Numbered from the stretch's first letter, positions 20,996 through 52,918 are shown. The stretch is 64,000 nucleotides of DNA from Aquilaria yunnanensis (GCA_039654915.1 CM077596.1:73285751-73349750); one strand, 5' to 3'. Notes: generated by a model not told the origin, from the letters alone. A program made the numbers and translations.

Positions 20996-22056
20996 TAGGG
21001 ATGGCAATGGAGCGGGCGAGAACCGCAAACCATGGATATCCACCCGTGACGGACGGGTAAACGGGTGAAAATACCCGTGATGGGCGCAGCGTGGGTAGAA
21101 AATTTCACCCGTCTGGCAGGTGCGGGCGGGTGACGGGTAGGGGGTATCCGTCACGGATAAATCCGTGCCCGCATACCCATAAAACCCGCCTAGATATGAA
21201 ACATTGAAACTTCAATTTTACCCTTAATATAAATGTTACTTCTCTTAATTCTAAATGGCTATTTTGGTATTTACACCTTTACAACAGTAACAATACGCTA
21301 TACGCGTTCAGCTGCTTGCGAAATTGGGCAGATTCTCAGGTTAGGTGCGAGTGTGCGTCTGCGGGCCTTCACCGTTTTCATTTGACGACTTCGCCGGCGA
21401 ATCGGCACTAGGTTTCCGATAATCAGAAATTGGGTGGTCTCGCGGTGCGTCGCCTGATCGTTGTTGCGCCTCGGTGGCTCGTTGCTCACGACCGCGCATA
21501 GCTGCTCAGTCCTCACGTCCGACGTCGGCGGCACCATCCTCGTTGCTCACTTTCTCGCTTTCTCCGTCTCCGATCGACGTTGTATCTAAGAGGCCGAAAT
21601 CAAGCTCCGGCTGTCAAGCACGGAGTGACCCGCCGCGTACCGCATCGCTAGCTAGCTGCTAGCCCCGCCCAACGCCCGACGTCTCCAATATTTGCGCCCG
21701 AGTCCGAATCCAAGAGAAGAACAAGCCCAACGAGGTAAATCTGTTAAGTTTCTCCCCTGTTTACTCTGAACTTGATCTTTTTGTTGATTGAATTGAATAA
21801 ATCATCTCCATTACTGAACACGGGAAACACAAGCATAGGATATTTTTTTTCATTTGGCCATTTTCGTGTCCATTACTGAACTCAGGAATTTAGACCACGG
21901 ATTAGCTTAAACCGCGGATTACCCGCGGGTTGCGGGCGCGGATGCTATTTTCCACCCGTTAGCGGATATCTGCGAGCTAGCGGGTATGAAAAAAACCGCG
22001 GGCACGGATGACGGATATGGGGTATCCGTGCCCGATCCGCCCCGTTGCCATCCCTA
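20996..22056. mobile_element. hAT-like non-autonomous element, 1.06 kb
   Basis: It starts TAGGGATGGCAATGG and ends CCGTTGCCATCCCTA, with longer imperfect inverted arms made of the GGCGGGTA/ACCCGC and GATATCC-type blocks seen in plant hAT MITEs. Flanks are TACACACT (20988-20995) and CACACACT (22057-22064), an 8-bp TSD with one difference, as expected for hAT. The interior 21290-21720 is markedly GC-rich and carries frames rich in Arg, Ser and Pro but no transposase domain (no BED finger or hATC motif). Confidence 0.8.
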
Positions 22057-22489
22057 CACACACTTCCTACTTCCTGATGTATGTCTCCCTGCTCCTTATA
22101 TTTACATCTCATGGGGTAAAAATGGAAAAAAGAACTGCCTGGACATATTCTCAAGAACCAATATCATCCACCATTTACCAAAAAATACAACAAAACCAAA
22201 GCCACCTCTCAGTCTTTCCTACAGCTACAGGTTTAAGTAAAATAAGTCACGCACAATGTATTAGCCGCCACGCACCTTCTTCCACCTTTATCAAAATGAC
22301 CTACGACATTTTTCCTGTCCTTTCTAGGTTGCCCTTGACACTTCTTACGAAATGCCTGGCGAGTTCTTTATGATTCACCAACATTAAACACCCCTTCATC
22401 CCCATCCTTCCTTGATTCCCTTCAAGGGTTTTACCATAAAGTCAGGAACTGACTTGCGAGCTGAATACCCCAGTGGCTACCCTTTTAAG
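22057..22489 (-). other. 3' flank of SPI
   Basis: Sequence just beyond the SPI stop codon on the minus strand, presumably holding the 3' UTR. No coding signal; a definite polyadenylation site was not assigned. Confidence 0.4.
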
Positions 22490-42221
<19,732 letters not shown>

Positions 42222-43010
42222 CGTTTTCCCTCTCGATCCCTGAAACATGCGCGTCGCTCATTGGCCCTTTGTCCTCTAGAATTCGTCTAGAAGGATCACA
42301 TTCCAGCCCCGCCTCCAATTAATGCGACTCCCCGAACGAAAAGACAAAAACATCAACGTAAATGGAAGCAATGCTGTGGTTCAGAGGCAATTTCTCGTCG
42401 ACGAAACTGGAAATGCGACCAACGGAACAATGTGTTCTTCGTTTTGCCATCCCGATATCCTCCTGTTTCCTCTGTTCAAATCAGAATTCTCCAGTCGCGA
42501 CGGAGCGAGAAAGGAAGATGATTTTCCTACGCACCCTAGAAAATAGGAGAGATTAAGGCAAACTATGACCAACGATGAAATGAGATTAGTCTTCTCTCTG
42601 CTGTTTCCGGAGGTCACTGCCACTCCGCGCCTAGTTTCTCGCCTGTCTATATCCTCCCTTTTTTCGAAAAACAGAAAGGAAATTTGCCTTCTGGGTTAAT
42701 TGCGTCCGTCGCCCCTAGTTTTTTATTATTATCTTATTTTAAACTCTAACTTCAAAATTTTAGAGGGAAAATGTTCAACCTCATTCTATTTTTTATTGTT
42801 CCATTGGCCGGCAAAGTGAATCAGCTCTAGCAATGATGTGAAAATAAATAAATAAATAAACAAAAATTGAAACCCTGCACGGCCCTAACCCCCTTCGGCT
42901 CCCTTCCACTGCCGCCATTCTGCATCCCCATGTTGCCCTCTGCCATGTCGCTGCTCCCCCCTTCCTTCCCGCCCAATTCGATGCCTGTTGCCGCCTCCCT
43001 GAAGGATGTC
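42222..43010 (-). other. 5' flank of SPI, promoter region
   Basis: Upstream region on the minus strand between the SPI start codon and the sterol methyltransferase pseudogene. 42222-42660 is less AT-rich than the surroundings and probably includes the 5' UTR. No TATA box could be assigned with confidence. Confidence 0.4.
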
Positions 43011-43017
43011 GTCCCGT

Positions 43018-43250
43018 ACCGAATGCTTCGCCAGATCCTTCTCCTTCACCACTTCGAAACCCACTTTCCTCGCCCTCACCGCGATATTCAGGTATTCAGC
43101 CCCGGCGAGACGTCGCCCCTCTCAATCCCCTGGATGATCTCAACGTGCTCCGGCCCATTCGTATGAGAACTACATGGATCCGGCTTTACGGACCCGGAAG
43201 ATCACCATGTAGATGTCCTTGTGCTTTGGCGCGTGGCAGGTGGGATAAGG
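43018..43250 (-). pseudogene. SMT2-type sterol C-methyltransferase fragment, frameshifted
   Basis: On the minus strand three frames carry consecutive pieces of a 24-methylenesterol C-methyltransferase (SMT2). First comes TCHAPKHKDIYMVIFRVRKAGSM ending at a stop, then YEWAGA, then EHVEIIQGIERGDVSPGLN, then IAVRARKVGFEVVKEKDLAK. The known family order here is ATCHAPKLEEVY..F.VLKPG, YEW, IQGIERGDALPGLR, ARKVGFE.VKEKDLA, so the collinear match is convincing. A stop, at least two frameshifts and missing flanking parts make it a dead copy. It has no introns where intact SMT2 genes are also intronless, so retro- or segmental origin cannot be told. The N-terminal half is absent. Confidence 0.8.
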
Positions 43251-43328
43251 GACGACATCCTTGTGAGAGGTGACGGGAGGCGTTTGGCTGGATGTGAATG
43301 GACGGTGGAGGAGATTGGCGGCGGAGGG

Positions 43329-45026
43329 TGTTACCACCTCATAAAATGGGAGAATTACAAGTGTGTCATAATGGCTAAAAAAAACCATTATATTGTGTAA
43401 TTCTCACCATAGTGTTTAAAGTGTGGGGGGTAAAAGGCATGATCAACACCTCCTTAAAAGTGTTCCAAGTTGGTAACTTGGTCCCCAAGAAAAGTCTTAA
43501 GGATTGCTTGTTTGTCAAGCAACCTATGGACTTTTTTGTAAGATTTTGGAAACTCGGGTACTCAATTGTAAAACTCTCAAGAAAAAGATTTGGAGAGTTA
43601 TGAGAGGAATATGAATGGTATGAAAGTGCTATTGGAGGACCAAATTGCTCATGGAAGACAACTAAAGACAAAGAAAACACAAAAAGGCATAAAGGACCTA
43701 AGTGTCCTAGTGTAAGCCTTATGATGTGTACGTTTTTTTACTTAAGTCAAATGGAGCAATTTGGAGTTTTCCCACTATGGGGGAGGCAGCCAAGGCTTGA
43801 TAATTAGTCAACATTGGTGGGCACATGTGTACCAATGAGTTTAAGACAAAGAGACCATAATTAATGGGAAGGAAAATGACATAAAGCAAGGTTAAGCTTG
43901 TTAAGTCTTTTGTGCCCTTAAGCTCATTTAAGGCCATTCAAGTGGCCAAATCACTTATCCCACTCAAGGGATGGCTGGCCAAAGCATGGCAAGAAAGTCA
44001 AATGTGGGCCAAGAAATGAAGACTAAGAAACCATGGTCTTGTAGCAAGGAAAATGACATAAAGCTTAACTAAGGCTATTAAGTGTGTTTTGTGCACTAAA
44101 GTCTTTATAAGTGGTTATCTTTGTATCTATCTCCCACATTTGGTTTCTTCCAGCAGAAAAAACGTAGCTTCTCCACCCCCACACTTCTTCCATAGCCACC
44201 ATACCTCCAAGATTAAAATTGAAGGCAAAAGAAAGCAAGAAAGGGCAATTGGAAGCTATGTGGTGCTAAAACTTGGGTGCACCTAGGATCAAGCTCCAAT
44301 TTCAGCATACACTCAAGGTAAGGGTTCTCTTGCTCTCATGGACTGTTTTCTGTAATTTTCAAGCAACCATGGAGCAAGGGCTAAGCTTGGAAGAGAGCCA
44401 TGAGCTTGATGAACCAAGCTTAGTGAGGGGAGTGCACTTATTGAAGGTTTTGTGACCTAGTGGGAAGTGCACGAAGATGACAGTGAAACAAGTGTTTTCT
44501 AAAGTTTCCTGGATTGTTTACTGTATTTCCAAACATCCATGAAGCTAAGACCATGCTTGGAAGAGAGCAAAAAGCTCTAGGAACCAAGTATGGGTTAAGA
44601 GGAAAGAAGCATGGCAAGGTTTCGGCCTTAGTGTTACCATGCTAAAGATGGCAGTAAAGTGAGGGTTTCTAGAGCCCAAAGTTAGTACTAACTACTGTTA
44701 AAATTCTCCTAAGGCCAAGCATTAGCTTGAGGAGGGCTGCCATAGTGATTTATTTAAGTTTATTGCATGTTTTACGGACTAACCTATGGTTATCGTTGTT
44801 GCTGCATTTCATGTGTTAGTGTTTTTCTTCTTAGCTGTCATAGTGTGCATAAATGCAAATATGTGTATTATGGTTTGACCAATATACATATATTTGCATA
44901 AAGACCAAGAGGGCCACTTGGGTAATATAGTGAGCATTGTTTTGATGGCCTACAGAACATGCATAGCTCCTGGGAGGTTGACACATTGATATTGTCACCG
45001 CATTTAAACTCTCAGAGTGGGTAACA
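43329..45026. mobile_element. 1.7-kb solo LTR with perfect TSD
   Basis: The ends are TGTTACCACCTC and GAGTGGGTAACA (inverted TGTTACC/GGTAACA), with GAGGG repeated at 43324-43328 and 45027-45031. There is no PBS, gag or pol, hence solo LTR (a TRIM-like or LARD remnant is less likely at this size). The plus strand holds a TATA-like CTTTATAAG near 44102. It lies between the two sterol methyltransferase fragments. Confidence 0.8.
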
Positions 45027-45101
45027 GAGGGCGTTATGAAAGCGTTGGGCTCGGCGTGAACAGACAGTGGAGGAGATTGGCGGTGGACAGCGGAGGAGAT
45101 T

Positions 45102-45149
45102 GGCCAAGTCCAGGTAGCTTCTCAGCCCCGGCACGGCGTCGCCCCTCTC
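45102..45149 (-). pseudogene. Second SMT2-like sterol methyltransferase scrap
   Basis: Minus strand reads ERGDAVPGLRSYLDLA, the conserved ERGDALPGLRxYxDIA stretch of SMT2, followed at once by unrelated sequence containing duplicated GGAGGAGATTGGCGG blocks. It is a better match over these 16 residues than the equivalent part of the fragment at 43018-43250, so two copies or a rearranged duplicate were present before the solo LTR landed. Confidence 0.6.
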
Positions 45150-45169
45150 AGCCAATGATGTTTTCCGTC

Positions 45170-46116
45170 CTTTTTGCGTTTTCTTTCTTTTTCTTTTTTT
45201 TTTAAATTATTTTTCTTTTTCATATTTTTCTTTTTTGTTAGTTTTCTTCATTTCCACATTGTTTGTGCCATGTGGCCAGTTTAATCCATTTTAATGTTTT
45301 CTGTCCTTCAAATGTGTAAAATGGAATATTAAAATGAAATTGAAAATCTTCTCAAGATTTTGAGGTTAAGATTCAAAATAAAATAATAAATAAAATGTTA
45401 TGAGCCACAGATACATGATTAATGTTTGGGCCAATACCTACAGCTAGTCTTATTTTTCTTGAATTCTTTGGCAAAAAAAAAAATGAAAATCTTAAAATTC
45501 TTCACTTTTTAAAAATAACTCTTAAAAATTTGCTAAATTACTAAGAGTAATCAATAAGTTCACTCAATAACAGGTACCGGAAAAAATGTCTTGTGATATC
45601 TATAAATTTCTGGACATAGCGATTAAAATATATGTAATTTATAATTTTTTTATAATTTTTTTTTTCATAAAACTAAAATTAATTTTTTTTTAAGTTTTGT
45701 GTAATAAAAGTTTAAATGATAATTAAAAATTATTTTTAATTTTATGTTGTAAGAGTTTAAATGAAGATTAGAAACAAAAGATTCCATATTAAATTTTGTA
45801 TAATGAGAGCTTTAATAATAATAGTAAGGCAAAAGTCTGTTTTGGACAATTTACTAATTCATCTTCTATTTAGATCAAAATGAGCCAATGATTCAAATTC
45901 TAGGTTTTCAACTCAATTTGCCTACTGTCTTTTCAAAATTATAACTATATATTAATTGTTGGGTACTGTTTATGAGCAGGGCCTTTTTTTTTTTTCACTG
46001 GACTATATTGACTGTTTTTAAGTTTGGCCCATTTTTTAAATCGGATTAAGGGCAAGTATTGTAATTTTCTCAATTTGTGCCTGCTTTACTTTTGACTGTA
46101 GTTAAATGAGTTTTTA
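45170..46116. other. AT-rich intergenic DNA
   Basis: Contains a loose three-fold repeat of GTGTAATAAAAGTTTAAATG-like units at 45690-45820; otherwise nothing supported. Confidence 0.4.
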
Positions 46117-46124
46117 GTCCCAGG

Positions 46125-46868
46125 TAGGGGTGAGCATGGGTCGGGTTGGTTCGGTTTTATGGTGGAACCGAACCAACCCGAAATGGCCTCAGTTCCAAAA
46201 TTTTTCTACCCAACCCGAGAATCGAGAACCGAACAGAACCAGAACTATGGTTCTGGGTTTCTCGATTCAGGTTCTCGGGTTTTTCGGTTTATACCATATA
46301 GCTATAACAACACCAAAATTCAATAAATTTACATCCATAATCAGTTTTATGATATATTCAACATAATATACAATTAAATTAATATTTAAATATATGTACT
46401 TAGATACATTCAAAATAGTTTAAAATGTTGTTCTTACAAAAATGGTTCAAAAGAGTTGCTTGGCAAAATGACCTATGAGTGGTGGGTCTATGAAGCAAAG
46501 TGATTTAAGTAAATATGGAGAAATTTTGTAAATGATCAAACAACTTTCATACTGTTTCAATTTGGAATATCAGTTTAAGAGTTTAATATAAAAACACAAA
46601 ATGACCATCATAATACTTCAAAGAAATATGTGTGTGTGTAGATGTATTAGTAATACTATAATTTTTATTATATAATTATATATATATCTTGGGTTTGGTT
46701 CCACCTCGGGTTGGTTCCATATGGAACCAGAACCAACCCAAAAACCATCGGTTCTCCTATATGTGGAACCAACCCGTGAACCATGATCAATTTTTACCCA
46801 ACCCAACCCAACCCAATGGGGGTGGTCCGGGTTGGGTTTCGGTTTTACCCAACCCATGCTCACCCCTA
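46125..46868. mobile_element. hAT-type MITE, 744 bp, perfect 8-bp TSD
   Basis: It starts TAGGGGTGAGCATGGGTCGG and ends CAACCCATGCTCACCCCTA. Further inverted GGTTGG/CCAACC and GGTTTTA/TAAAACC blocks extend the arms. The flanks are GTCCCAGG at 46117-46124 and 46869-46876. Terminal sequence and 8-bp TSD assign it to hAT. The interior has no transposase; short frames are shadows of the GGTTGGTTC repeats. Confidence 0.88.
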
Positions 46869-46890
46869 GTCCCAGGATTTATAATATTTA

Positions 46891-47790
46891 CCATTTAAGT
46901 CACTAATTTTGACCTGTCTTACGTTTTGGTCCCCAAACTTAATAATTGCTTAATATTCTTTCTATTTGCTCTCTAACTCCCCAAACTTTTTTGTTTTTGT
47001 TTTTATATATAATTTTCTAAAGCAAAATAAATTAAACATAATTTTTCAATCTCCATCGTATCTTTTCATTATTGATAATTGAGTTTTGTAACATGAGTTA
47101 TTTAATTCAAAAGCTTTATGGTTTAATAAAATAATTTAGTTCATAATTGTTAAAATTGAAAGTAAATTTTTCTAAATAAATTTCTCACCAATATTAAAAA
47201 TTAGAATTCAAGTTGATAAGAAATTTTTTTTGGTTAATTATACTTTAACAAGAAAAAATTCTATAAATTTTTTTTTTTACTTTTTTGCTTGACATGATTG
47301 ATTCTTTTTTAAGTTTAGCCTCTTCTTCAAGAAAATCGTGTCTTTGGGGACTGTATTGTAAGTTTGGGAGTGTGCCCTGTTTCACTTTTTCTTATTATTA
47401 AACTATAATTTCAGTCTTTAAATTTTTTTTTTTCCATTTCGGTCACTAAGCTCGAACCATTTAATATTTTAGTCCCAAACTTAATAAATAATAACTACTT
47501 AACTATATTCTTTCTATGTGCTCCTTCGGTCTTGAACTTTTTTATTGTTTTTTTATGTATTATATTCTAAAGCAAAACACTGGTTACCATCATTTTTTTT
47601 TGGCAATTTTTTCTTTTTCTTTTAATCTTTATCAATTAAGTTTTGCAGAATGAGTTATTTAATTCAAAAGTTATATGGTTTAATAAAGTAATTTTATCCA
47701 TAACTACTAAAATTGAAAGTAAATTTTTCTAAATAAAATTTTTCATCAATATTAAATATTGAAATTTGAATAGCTAGAAGGTGCAATTTT
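46891..47790. repeat. Diverged tandem duplication, offset about 544 bp
   Basis: 46891-47215 and 47436-47790 share an ordered series: GTCACTAA, CCCAAACTTAATAA, ATTCTTTCTAT, TTCTAAAGCAAAA, GAGTTATTTAATTCAAAAG, TATGGTTTAATAAA, AAAATTGAAAGTAAATTTTT. No reading frame is conserved. Confidence 0.7.
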
Positions 47791-48371
47791 TTAGTGAATT
47801 CTTATTCAGTGACACAAAAAATATTAATTATTTCAAAGCATGTACATGTGTTATGTTTCAATGATAACTAATCATTTGAACGGTAAGAACATGATACAAA
47901 AAATATCCAAATTAAAATTAAAATGAAGTAAAATTTTAATTTATTAGCATAAGTTTATGAATTTTTTTTTGTTATTTATTATTTATTTTAATAATAAATT
48001 TAAGAAGAAAAAAAATACTTGTTACAAAGTGTGGGTAAAAAATAATCTCGTTAACCTAATTGATTGAACTATAATTAAAAGAATACGATACTAGAAAGAG
48101 ATATTCTACTATTACTTGCTATCAGGGATAAGAATGAGTTATATTGGCTAGATTTTTTATTGGAATTGAAAAGACCAAAACAAAGTGGTTCTTGTTTTTC
48201 TTTATGGTTGTTGGTTGTTTATCACAAGCCTGCCTCGAAATGATAAGAAAAATTATAGACATCTACCAAAAAATGTTATAAATTAAGAACGGACCTATGT
48301 AATATCCTGAATGAAAAACAATGTTATACACTAATGAATGATTTTAAGGAGTAGCAATGTAGAAAATAGGA
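47791..48371. other. AT-rich intergenic DNA
   Basis: Nothing supported. Confidence 0.4.
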
Positions 48372-48711
48372 GCTAATTCATTTTAATTCAAGTAAACTAA
48401 CTTATTTTTACTTTTATATCTTTTTTACTTGAAATCAATTTTATTTGAAAACCAATACTATGTAGATGTAATAATCCATTTGAAAATAAATTTTCATGAT
48501 GTTATTCAATTTTTATGAGTTTTTCTTTTTTAAGCCTTGAAACTAAAAAAAATTCATAAAATTTAGTAAGATTATAAAAATTGTATTTTCAATGAATTAT
48601 TTGTAGTTACATAATATTATATTTTAATTAAAATTAATTTCCAGTAAAAAAGATATAAGAATATAAAAAACCATTTTATAGTTAATTGATTTAAGTTAAA
48701 ACGAGTTGGAT
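48372..48711. repeat. AT-rich foldback MITE, family A copy 2
   Basis: Same order of blocks as the copy at 17401: ATTCATTTTAATTCAAG, CTTATTTTTACTTTTATATC, AATACTATGTAGATGTAATA, ATTTTTATGAGTTTTT, then the complementary arm. Confidence 0.6.
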
Positions 48712-51640
48712 ATAGTTATACAAAAATGTACAAAGATATGAATTCATATGCACTAAAACTAGAAAGTGCACACACACATAAATTAAAAATACGAACATGT
48801 AGACACACACATGTATATGTTCAATTTTAGATAACATGAATTTCAGATAAAATAAAAAAAATACTGCTCTACATTTTTAAAATGACTAAATGCGAATCTA
48901 AGATTTAATGGCCCGCTCGATCGAGATGATTTGTTTTACCAGGCCTTTTCTCCTCCATCAGCTAGCCCAGCACCCGAAACGACAAGCCCACTTGCTAGCC
49001 CACGGATATTCTTTTTTACTTGAGAGAAAACCGGAATCACAAACAGGCTTTGAAACTCGAAAGAACACTCAACGAAGAGACGGCGAGGGAGGGAACGGTC
49101 GTGGCTGGGAAGCGACGGTGTCTGTGAGATATGGCCGGCACGCTTTGAAAGAGAGGAAACCAATTGAGAGAGTGAAGTAATCCGGGGCAGTTGACACGAG
49201 GCTCGACCGGCGAGGTTCGTCCGGCCTCTCACTCAATCCCTGTTTAATTTACGCGGCACTTGATTTATGGGCATCTCGACCTTCCTCTTTTCACAATATA
49301 TTAGGGTGTTCAATATTTAGATAAAATGAATTATTTGGATTGGATAAAATGATTCGGCTATTTGATTTTTTGGTTTGGATTACATTAAAACTGAATTTAT
49401 TATTTGGCTATCAGAAAGGTTAGAGGTTCCTAAGCTAAAAACCAAACAAACTGAATAAATTAAAAAATAATACATATTTTTGCAATTATATCCGTCAACA
49501 TTACATGTATAAGGTCATTTTTATTTAGTTTTGGACTAGTATATGTTATTAATCAACCCTTAACTTTGATTTAGAGAACTTCACATATTTCAGCATACTG
49601 CTGCTTAATGTATCTGCAGATTTTCTTTGATTACAATGTGTATTATGATCATAACATATGTATTTGCTGAATGTTGGATTTAGCTATTTTAATCTGTTAA
49701 TTAGCTATGTGTAGTTATGGTTTCCTATCCAATCAGACTTGCTTTTGGCCGCCTAATTTTCTTCATATTACCATGCCTTTGTCGTACAAACATCATTTTT
49801 TCTTCCTTTTAAGATCCTGTAATTACACCCCAATTAATGGCATATAATTTGGCCTTTCTTTCATCCTTTTCCACATGTCCATAGTTGTGTTGGGGCAATA
49901 ATTCAACATCTGTAGACAGAGATCGATACATCTCATCGAAAGCCCTATGAAATATGAACCCACACATGTTTTAACTCATTTGAAAGATAAGGTACGGCAA
50001 AACTGGGGTAAAAAAGCCAGCAGTCAATTGATTAGCTGGTTATGCTACCCCATTTCAGTACTATCTTCTGATGCAGGCCTTATTCTAGGCTGTGGACTAG
50101 TAATATTTTGGAATTAATGTTTAATGTGTCTAGACCATGTATATTAGAAGCAACAAAAACTTGTTTAGTTAAAAGCAGCTGTTCCTGTTATGGCCTCAAG
50201 ATGGTCGAGAAATAGCTACTGCTTAATTAATTATTGTTCAGAAGCTCCCTAAAATTAATCATCACTCCAATTTGAAGCCTCAGTTTGTGTACCTTAATTA
50301 CCTATTGTGACCCATAAAGGCTAGCTGTATCGCCATAGAAATAACTTGCAGATTAACCGACTTTTTTGTTTGCTAACGGCTCCTACCATAGATCCTGTTT
50401 TGCGAAATTCGTGCACGCTTAGCTGAACCTTGTTGGGACCCGAACCAAATTACTGCATTATGCTGTGGTGGACGAAGTTGGCTACAAGCTATGACCTCTA
50501 TCCTCGTTATAAGTCATTGTACCCTGCTGCTCTCCTTATGTTTTGGATTTCTCAAGTTGCTTTTCTGTACCTAATATTCGTGATAATGCTTTTTGTGGAT
50601 TTAGCAGTACTTTCAAGGTGCAAAGTAGCTTATAACGCCGTACGTTCGAGATTAAACTGCGTGCATGTAATCTGCTTGCTGATAGGGTAGCCTGTGACTG
50701 AGATTAGTACATATACTTGCAGCTGTCTCTCATTTGCGGTGGTGAGGTCAGAAGAAAGAAAAGAAGATAAAAGTAATTAGGGTCTGGTAATTATTTGATG
50801 CAGTGGTACGCAAGCTAGCTGGGTAAAGAAAGGTTCCTTGGGATAAGATTCTGTGATGGAGGGTGACATAAAACGCAAGCCTTGTTGAGACAGAAATTAT
50901 TGGGAATAGAAGAGGGGAGCTTTTAGCTTGTCTGGTTGTGCAGCAGATGAAGGTATAAAAAGAAAATGGCAGTCTTTTTTGCTAGGCAAATGGTGCGTAT
51001 GATGCATATTGACATTAAACCCTGCAACTTTCATGCACTTTCTAAAAGCTTGTCTACGTATATCCCTTCAGCACTAACCTCCTCTTTCATTAATCCCCAG
51101 GTCTCTCCTTCTCTGTTCAATAGGGCCCGGCAATATATTTTACCTTCTTTTCTTTGATATACCTTTTATAATTTATTAAATAGCTAAAAACATTAATTGT
51201 AGGACTGTGTAAGTATCCTAGCTCTCACATTGTCAGTGACATCATTTGATTTCTTTGTCTTATATTATACTGTCCCAAATTTAATCATCGAGTCAAAATT
51301 TCAATGGCGTTAATGTCAGTAGGAAGGGTAAAGTATATTCATGAATCATGTCCCCAAGAATTGATTTTTATCAGTCGTAGTGAAGAAAGAAACTTTAAAA
51401 GATTAGGAAATATATACACGCGCGTGAATAGCCGATTTTTCTCATCAAAGATTATCCCAAATGCATTGAGTCCCTCTATTGTATTGATATGGTTACTCAC
51501 CTATTACCAGTTTTGATTTCTCTTCTAACGTACGCATTGCTTTGATGGATGCATCCTTTAATCCAATGCTCAGGTACTTGCAGTTGCAGATCATCTAGCT
51601 AAACCCTGCCCCTCCAATCCAGCAGTCGCAAAGGGTTGGA
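48712..51640. other. Intergenic; short GC-rich patch at 48900-49240
   Basis: 48900-49240 is locally GC-rich with long frames on both strands (90 and 98 codons) but no domain I recognise; it may be an old gene or leader fragment. A hAT-like end motif GGGTGTTCAATATTTAG occurs at 49305 without a matching partner. The remainder (to 51640) shows no supportable gene; the frame at 50430-50690 is hydrophobic but has no family signature. Confidence 0.35.
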
Positions 51641-51982
51641 AATCAATTCATTTTAATTTAATTTAATTTAATTTAAAATAATTTATTTTTATTTTTATAT
51701 TTTTTTGTCTAGTTCTAGTTTTATTTAAAATTCAATATCATGTAAGTGTAATAATCTATTGGAACTATAATTTTTATAATCTTATTAAATTTTTATGAAT
51801 TTTTAATTATTTTTAATGGCTAAAACTATAAAAATTTATTAAAAAAAATTAACAATATTATAAAAATTTACTTTCAAATAAATTATTATATCTATATAAT
51901 ATTGGTATTCAAATGAATTTAGTTTGACACAAAAAAGATGTAAAAAAAAAAAATAAGTTATTTTGGATTAACTTAATCTAGA
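51641..51982. repeat. AT-rich foldback MITE, family A copy 3
   Basis: Left arm TCAATTCATTTTAATTTA with a four-fold ATTTA repeat, then AAAATAATTTATTTTTAT, the internal block ATATCATGTAAGTGTAATAA, and the complementary right arm ending near TTAACTTAATCTAGA. It touches or overlaps the next element. Confidence 0.6.
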
Positions 51983-52370
51983 CTTTGCCCTCCTTATTTT
52001 TGAAAACCCACACTTTCTCTCACTTTCTTTTACACTTTCTAACAACAACTTCTGAGACCCTAGTTTAAATTATACGATAATCATCTTTCAGTAGTTTTAA
52101 TTTCTTCAATATTTTTTTACAGTCAACATTTTAAATTTTCAATTTTTCATCTTATATAAATGCATTTTCCATTTTATAAATGCAATTAGTATTTTTTAAG
52201 TGTTAGTTAACTATGAAAAGAATATTAATAATTTTTAAATTACTGAAATATAGTAATTAGACAATTTAAATTAGGGTTTTAGAAGTTGTTATTAAACAGT
52301 GTAAAAAAAGTGAGGTAAAGTGTAGGTATTTTTAAATAGAAGGGCAAAATATATGTTAGGCTAAACCTAG
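51977..52370. repeat. MITE family B copy 1
   Basis: Inverted ends: CTTTGCCCTCCTTATTTTTG..CCCACACTTT on the left and AAAGTGTAGGTATTTTTAAA..AGAAGGGCAAA on the right. Internal blocks GACCCTAGTTTAAATTATAC and TTAAATTAGGGTTTTAGAAG are also inverted relative to each other. A second copy is at 56835-57175. Confidence 0.6.
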
Positions 52371-52400
52371 CGGTTTCTATAATTTTCCAACTGGTGAAAA

Positions 52401-52918
52401 GCACCATTAGTCCCAAATCTTTAATTCTCGTTATAAATAGGCCCCCAACCTTCATTTCATTGTAAATTAGTCTAAAACTTTTAGTATTCATTGTATATTG
52501 GCCTCTAGCCCTAGGCAGAAGCAGGAACTCAATTTATAGTGAAGGAAAACTAATAGTTTAAATCATCTATTAACTGTTAGAAAATTATAATATAATTTGA
52601 ATTTATGGAAACATAATTACCGAACAGTTTAAATTAGAATATAAAAAATTAATGTCAAATAGTTCATAAGAGTTAATGAATTTAAATTATTCAGTTGTTG
52701 TCTTCTAATAAATTCAAATTATGTTATAATTTTCTTGCATTTAATGAATAACTTAAACTATCAAATTGTTTTCCTATATAAGTCAAGTTTTTGTGTCTGT
52801 CTATAGCTAAGGACTAATATACAGTGAATTATAAAGGTCTTGAACCAATTTACAGTAAAATAAAGGTTACTGACCAATTTGCGATAGAAATTAAATGTTT
52901 AGAACCATATACTGGTGC
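52401..52918. repeat. Inverted-repeat element C, about 520 bp
   Basis: It begins GCACCATTAGTCCCAAATC and ends with ATACTGGTGC. About 130 bp of each arm aligns in inverted orientation, with shared blocks GTAAATTAGTCT/GTAAATTGGTTC and CACTGTATATTAGTCC/CATTGTATATTGGCC. No ORF and no clear TSD. Confidence 0.55.

Noticed and set aside
42867..43166. 99-codon plus-strand frame
   Set aside because: It is antisense to the SMT2-like pseudogene; the meaningful homology is on the minus strand.
48908..49232. Overlapping plus- and minus-strand frames of 90 and 98 codons
   Set aside because: GC-rich patch open on both strands; no family recognised, so no gene called.
49303..49500. hAT-like terminal motif GGGTGTTCAATATTTAG
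   Set aside because: No inverted partner or 8-bp duplication found within a plausible distance.
50430..50690. 86-codon hydrophobic frame
   Set aside because: No homology, no splice partners; intergenic position.
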